From Coprinus comatus (lineage: Eukaryota > Basidiomycota > Agaricomycetes > Agaricales > Agaricaceae), in contig JAWPGT010000002.1 of the NCBI GenBank assembly GCA_034638255.1, positions 1,550,001-1,614,000 on the forward strand: a stretch of 64,000 nucleotides of DNA, in the 5' to 3' direction. A model generated the notes under the pieces. It made no database searches. It was not told the DNA's origin and worked only from the letters and a program-made list of their open reading frames with translations. This document shows, in pieces, positions 59,203 to 64,000 of this stretch. How positions within the stretch are numbered: position 1 is the first letter of the stretch; each line of letters begins with the position of its first letter. Both the position numbers and the translations under genes were made by a program.

Positions 59203-60081
59203 ATGGCTCTCCCACCCTCGCTGAAGCCTCTTGTCGTAGTCGGCAATCCAGATGCACCACATACCCTAGAAATTTTCTGTATGTCTATCATACTGGCAAT
59301 GCCCCTGACCTTAGAGTTTTTAACTGAATGTACCGACATTAGTGGATTATGTCTGTCCATACAGGTAAAGCATACTGCACAAGCTACAATTGTTGTAGGA
59401 AAGAGAGTACACAATAACCTCTGGAAAACAGTGGAAAGATGGCCCGTGGTATCGACAACTTCATCAAACCTTTAATCTCTAAAGGAGGGAAATATGAAGA
59501 CAAAGTTAAAGTCCTATTCCGCCTACAAGTTCAACCCTGGCACTCGGCTTCCACTTTAACCCACGAAGCTGGTCTTGCGGTACTACGTGCATCTCCAGAC
59601 CATTTCTGGACTTTCAGCCGTCTTGTACGCCTTAATCTCTCCTCAATCTCCTGAGGTGATTACTAACACCCCTTCTCATCGAACCTTCAACTATGTATAG
59701 CTCTTTGATAATCAGGAAGACTTCTATGACGCTCCCACTCTCGACTTGACACCAAGACAAATTAGGGCAAAGCTTGCCGATCTTGCTTCTCAAGTCATTC
59801 CTCCCGCCGCGGTGGATCAATTTAGGGATCTATTGGCAGTCAAAGGTTCCCCAAATGGTGGTATTGCTGTCACCGATGACTTGAAATACAACAGTCAGTA
59901 CTTTGGTTTCACTGATTGATTGTCTTATGCTCATATAATATCTGCAGTTAAATTTGCTCGCCAGAACAGCATTCATGTCTCCCCCACAACATTGTGGGAT
60001 GGTCTTATTGCAAGCGAAGTATCTAGTGGATGGGTTGAAAAGGACTGGAATGATTTCTTTGCTGCTAGAATTAATAAATGA
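59203..60081 (+). CDS. DsbA-like thioredoxin-fold protein
   Basis: The ATG at 59203 gives MALPPSLKPLVVVGNPDAPH; two introns then join EIFLDYVCPYSGKMARGIDN, giving the CPYS active-site-like motif. Further sequence: FRLQVQPWHSASTLTHEAGL and TPRQIRAKLADLASQVIPPA, then the cis-Pro-like VSPTTLWDGLIASEVSSGW. The order fits the DsbA/HCCA-isomerase thioredoxin-like fungal family. The second Cys of CXXC is Ser, so it is more likely a transferase- or isomerase-like than a disulfide oxidant (inference). Stop 60079-60081; 147 bp from the divergent PCI gene. Confidence 0.7.
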
Positions 60082-60316
60082 AACACCCAGACTTGAATAT
60101 TTGAACATAATAATATAATGCTGTTATTACTACTAAACTATTTCACCATATTGGCACCCATTGAACAACATTGAGAAGGGGATTTGTCACATAGCACTAT
60201 TGGCTTCAGATTGGTTTATATTACATTTAATTCGCGGAGGACGGAAAAAAGAATAATTTAAAACGAAAAGAAAGATCCAACTTGAAAAAAAGAATGAAAT
60301 GAATAGCATATATCAC

Positions 60317-62182
60317 TCAGACAATCCTCGTTTCTTTTGGCGGGGGCGATCGTACCCGGTCTCCATGTCTCGCAGAAGTTCCATTTGTTTGCGTGTGAGG
60401 ATAATGACTTGCATTTTGTGCATAATAACCCGCTTGGCTAAATCCTCCTTGTATGTTGGTCATATGGGCTGGTAGTTGTGCACCTGGCGGTGGCGGTGGT
60501 AAAGGTTGCGATGAGGGATGTGTACGAGAGGATTGTGGGTGGGGGTGAGAGGATTGTGAGTGAGAGTGAGAGGATTGATGTTGGTGAGAGGAAGTAGACT
60601 GCAGTACCATATTCGAGGTCTTGATATCCTTATCTCGTTCTCTTTCCCTACGCACATCCTTATCTCGTTCCTTATCTTTGGTTTCCTTCGTTTGGACCTG
60701 GTCAATATTTTTGATAGGTGAACGTGCCATGCTAATAGTCTCAGGTCCTCCGTTCGAAGATGCCATAACAAGTTTACTCCCCATAGAACTAAACCGCAGA
60801 CTCCCTCCGATTTTCAAGTCATCCATTTTGAAGATTCGTTGATATATATATGAATCATTAAAAGGAAGGGGCTGTGAGGATGCGGGATCCGACGAAAGTG
60901 GCACCAGTGAGCGAAGCCATACTCGAATTTTGTGCGTTGCACCTGGGGGCATTGACTGCGAGGGAATTGTGCTAAAATAATGTTAGAACGAGGTGATAAA
61001 AGAACCTCTTCCTGGATTAACTCACTAAATCAAGAAAGAAACTGTCTGAGGATTACCATCAACTCTCAGTCGTAAGTCGCTGAACAGCATATCCCCCACC
61101 CCGCCACCATCATATTCCAATGAATATTTATATAACGAATCTCTGACCCGCTGCCATCTATGACATACCGATTAAGTGCCCAGGTGAGGAACAGTGTATT
61201 AGTATGAAACTTACCTGACAGTAAAAGTGACTAGGGCTTTGCCAACGTACCCCATATACATTTGATGGTTTGTACTGAGGGCTCGTTGCCTTGCAAAGGA
61301 AACATCATCCCCGATGGAATTGAAGTCCGGATTCTTGCCCACCCATAAGTCGTCTTCACCAAACAATCGATGCCCCACCTCCGAAGCTGCATTCAACCAC
61401 ACCCGTACACACCATAGACATCCTACCGGAATACCTTGTTTTCCTGGAAATACGCTGTAAGTACATGGAGGGTAATGTGAGCGCCTGCGTTCAACACACA
61501 CACGTGGTGTGAGAGACGCACAAGACTTTAAACTCCAGTGTTCTTGGATCTACGGTCATTTGTCTGGTCACAGGTTCCCCGATCGGTCGTTCTATGCCAT
61601 TCGCTCGCATAGAGAGTCTGAACTGGTATTTTCCTGGTGTCGGCTGGCCAGAAAATGGTTCCACCCTTGAATGAACAGGGATGATAAGTTGCTGATGAAA
61701 AACCAAGGAACATGACTTACGAGATATAAAATTGTAGGGGTGTTGAGCTCGCCATCAGGTTGTATGTATAGACATATCGCTTGTATTCGGGTCGTGAAGG
61801 ATGTCTTGAGACACTGTGGATGGATGGATAAGTATTTGATCGTGATAAATTGCGGATGGACATGGACGTGTATAAAGAAATAGACGGGAAGTGGACCCAC
61901 TTTAAAGGTGCAAGGATATCCGTATTTTCGGACCAATGGGCGCTTTCAGACACTATACTCATCCCTTTACTTGTTGCATTGGAATTACTACTTGATGTGA
62001 TATGACACAGCGTTGATGATTCGGAAGAAGAAGGCGGTGAGTATGAAACACCTGGGAAATGTAGCACATGGTGCCCACCTTCTGCTCACTGCTGCTTCGT
62101 AGTCCGGGCAGTCGTCGTCTTGGGGCAGATAGTATGGGAGGGAAGGGAGTGGATTGGACCCCCAGCCGATGTGCCTGGACAT
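60317..62182 (-). CDS. Unrecognised protein with beta-rich core and disordered C-terminus
   Basis: The probable start at 62182 gives MSRHIGWGSNPLPSLPYYLP. Downstream exons read HRPSRPEYKRYVYTY-like sequence, PFSGQPTPGKYQFRLSMRAN, GCLWCVRVWLNAASEVGHRL and LSTNHQMYMGYVGKALVTFT. Then LYKYSLEYDGGGVGDMLFSD and KIRVWLRSLVPLSSDPASSQ. The alternation of hydrophobic and polar residues suggests beta-sheet. The last 130 residues are charged (KETKDKERDKDVRRERERDK) and His/Ser/Pro-rich. Eight or so exons; the exact 5' exons are uncertain. I know no function. Stop 60317-60319. Confidence 0.5.
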
Positions 62183-62772
62183 AGTGGTGTATAGAGAAGG
62201 AAGGACCTGAGCGCAAGAGATAAATATATGTTGTGCATGTTCAGGTCATCAGCAATAGCCCATTGGGGTATGTGGTATACAAAGGGATGCAACAACAATC
62301 ATGATTGATTCCACATCCCGAGATCATACAGTACTACTTGCACAGCGCTTTTAATACACGCGGCAAACCACAATTGCTCATGAGCTTCTTCACACTTCAC
62401 TTGCGAGCGGATATCCCTATCAAGCTCACAAGACCGTCACAAGGCTTTCTTCGCCCGCAGAAGGACATGTACAATATTAGGGTAGCCATGCTACGGGTTC
62501 CACAATTAATTAGCACAACAGTGTATGTGTGAGAACATACCAGAAGAACCCAAACACAAAAATATGATGAACTAGACATATGGAAATACAGGATGTTCAC
62601 ATCCAAGCAGAACGGACAATCCAGATGGTTCGCATGCAAATCCAAAAAGAGATCAAAGGAGACAGGCTCTAGCGTGGCAAAGCTATCATTGACAGAGATT
62701 CTGAATTTATGCAAGTTTCTATTGGTGGAAGAAGTGTGTAACAGTGATGGTTGGTCCGGTATAAGTGGTAGT
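62183..62772. other. Intergenic region, no supported gene
   Basis: About 590 bp between two minus-strand genes. A 130-codon frame on the minus strand spans the stop of the COX7a-like gene but has no domain. Confidence 0.5.
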
Positions 62773-63174
62773 TTACTTTGCTTTGTCACCCTGCACTAAA
62801 TGAGCACGACAGAAAAAATGAGAAATAGACATACGCACCTTAATCATTGAGAAACAAGCGAACGCAGTGGCCATCATGCCAACACCGAAGAGAGTGCGGT
62901 AGGCGCCTATAAGATGCGAGTGAGCATATACGACCAAATAACCTATTAGTGGTACATACCGAAGTAGAGCCTCTGCCTGGGGCCACGGTACATGACGTTG
63001 ACATTGGTGTTCTAGTATGGAGGTCAATATGTATTACATATTAAATAAAAATGAGAGCCAACCTGGTAAAGCTGCTGCTTCTCGAGGACGTGGTTAGGCT
63101 CTGTATAATGTTAGTGGCTATATGTGAAAACAGAGGATATACAGACTGTTGTAGAGGGGAGTGAGGATGGACAT
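62773..63174 (-). CDS. COX7a-like small mitochondrial inner-membrane protein
   Basis: About 67 residues in five small exons. MSILTPLYN, then PNHVLEKQQLYQ, NTNVNVMYRGPRQRLYF, GAYRTLFGVGMMATAFACFS and MIKGDKAK with the stop at 62773-62775. One transmembrane helix follows a basic segment, like cytochrome c oxidase subunit VIIa of other fungi. The first donor (GTCTGT) is unusual, so the join after residue 9 is less certain. Divergent from YAF9 by 97 bp. Confidence 0.5.
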
Positions 63175-63271
63175 TGTTGTAGGAAAGGAATGGTGGTTGA
63201 GGTGAAAGAGGAAGTCGTGATGCGGGTGGTTGCGGAGTTTGTTCCGGGAGCCGAGACTTTTCGACCCAACC

Positions 63272-64000
63272 ATGGCAAACGACCGTGTTCGCGTTAGGGT
63301 CCGTCCTTTCTCTTCCTCTCAAACTCACTGCTCACATCCACACAGGGCCTCAGCATCTTCCGTCCAATCATCTATGGAAACACTGCTATCATTCTCTCGG
63401 AAAAAGAACGTCAAGCCTTGCCTCATGCTGACCACACACACAAGTGGACTGTTGCTGTCCGCTCTGCCGCATCTGCTCCCAACTCGGACATCGTAGGCGG
63501 CGCAGATGATATCTCTCACTTCATAAAACGCGTCACCTTCAAATTGCACGACACTTATCCAAATCCTTCACGAAGTAAGTCCATACGTCATCTCCCACTT
63601 TTCAAAGTCATATTGATTGCCTCAGATATCGATAAACCACCATTCGAGGTTTCAGAAACAGGGTACGTAGATTTTCCCCTACCAACCAGCAATACCTCAT
63701 TGTCTGTAGATGGGGTGAATTCGAAATACAAATCCGCATTACCTTCGTACCAGAGTCTGGGGAAAAGGCCATGACACTCTACCACCACCTGAAACTCCAT
63801 CCATGGGCTGCTGCTGGTGAACCAGAAATCCCTCCTCTTGATGTTGCAGTGAAACTAGGCCCAGTCCACTCCTGGCAGTACGATGAGGTTGTCTTCAATG
63901 ATCCATATCAAAACTTCCTCAACACATTGACCTCTGTTCCTGTCACCCCGCTTCCGAAGACTAAGAGAAAACCTGTTCCTTTCCATCTTTCAAATCCATC
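63272..64000 (+). CDS. YAF9: YEATS-domain protein YAF9 (5' part; continues past the window)
   Basis: The ATG at 63272 gives MANDRVR, spliced to GLSIFRPIIYGNTAIILSEK, the YEATS start. Then [58 protein letters not shown] and TLYHHLKLHPW. YAF9 reads acetylated/crotonylated histone H3 and belongs to SWR1 and NuA4. The 3' end is cut by the window. The frame after the W/G intron near 63663-63712 is open to 64000. Confidence 0.9.

Noticed and set aside
62397..62789. Minus-strand frame of 130 codons
   Set aside because: It overlaps the last exon of the COX7a-like gene in another frame and has no recognisable motif.
1..64000. tRNA, rRNA, CRISPR or bacterial-type operon signals
   Set aside because: No cloverleaf with B box, no rRNA core, and no regularly spaced repeats were seen; the gene structure is eukaryotic with many introns.

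Overview
The window is nuclear DNA from a filamentous basidiomycete, most likely an Agaricomycete. It is AT-leaning and gene-dense, and almost every gene is split by many introns of about 45-70 bp with GT..AG ends. It carries fungal families such as ATG29, SIN-pathway Cdc14, KEX1, MGM101, SPT3, YIH1 and a DUF6699 protein, which I associate with basidiomycetes. I found no rRNA, tRNA or CRISPR array. All gene models are read by eye from reading frames, splice signals and remembered family motifs; no search was run.

Layout. 1-5.8 kb: the end of a coiled-coil gene, a molybdenum-cofactor MogA-MoeA fusion gene with an apparent +1 frameshift, and a NOL11/UTP8-like ribosome-biogenesis gene. 6.5-9.3 kb: two tandem genes for secreted, cysteine-rich, GPI-anchored proteins. 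10-16.7 kb: a repeat-family fragment, NDUFAF3, a small ubiquitin-like protein, the KEX1 carboxypeptidase and an ER membrane protein. 16.8-19.7 kb: two more cysteine-rich secreted protein genes; a fifth lies at 56.4-57.1 kb. 21-28.2 kb: a DUF6699 gene with a duplicated exon, a MITE-like inverted-repeat element, and an M28 metallopeptidase gene facing its own decayed copy. 28.6-64 kb is mostly conserved core genes: succinate-semialdehyde dehydrogenase, YIH1/ATG29, DDI1, SPT3, MGM101, GCP5, a CNH-domain protein, a TRP-like channel, a tetraspan protein, COA3, SIN Cdc14, a fumarylacetoacetate hydrolase-family enzyme, a PCI protein, a DsbA-like protein, an unrecognised protein, a COX7a-like subunit and YAF9 (cut by the window end).

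The most interesting content is the five-member cysteine-rich family. Members have a signal peptide, a short propeptide ending in a basic, Kex2-type site ([K/R]R, sometimes followed by Q), and a granulin-like array of CC pairs built from small modules. Nearly all module exons start and end in phase 1. Some members add a Thr/Ser-rich stalk, an apparently new C-terminal domain (seen in two genes) and a GPI tail. KEX1, the enzyme that trims basic residues after Kex2 cleavage, sits in the middle of the first four genes. Several housekeeping pairs share very short divergent promoters, notably YIH1/ATG29 (38 bp) and KEX1/ER protein (71 bp).
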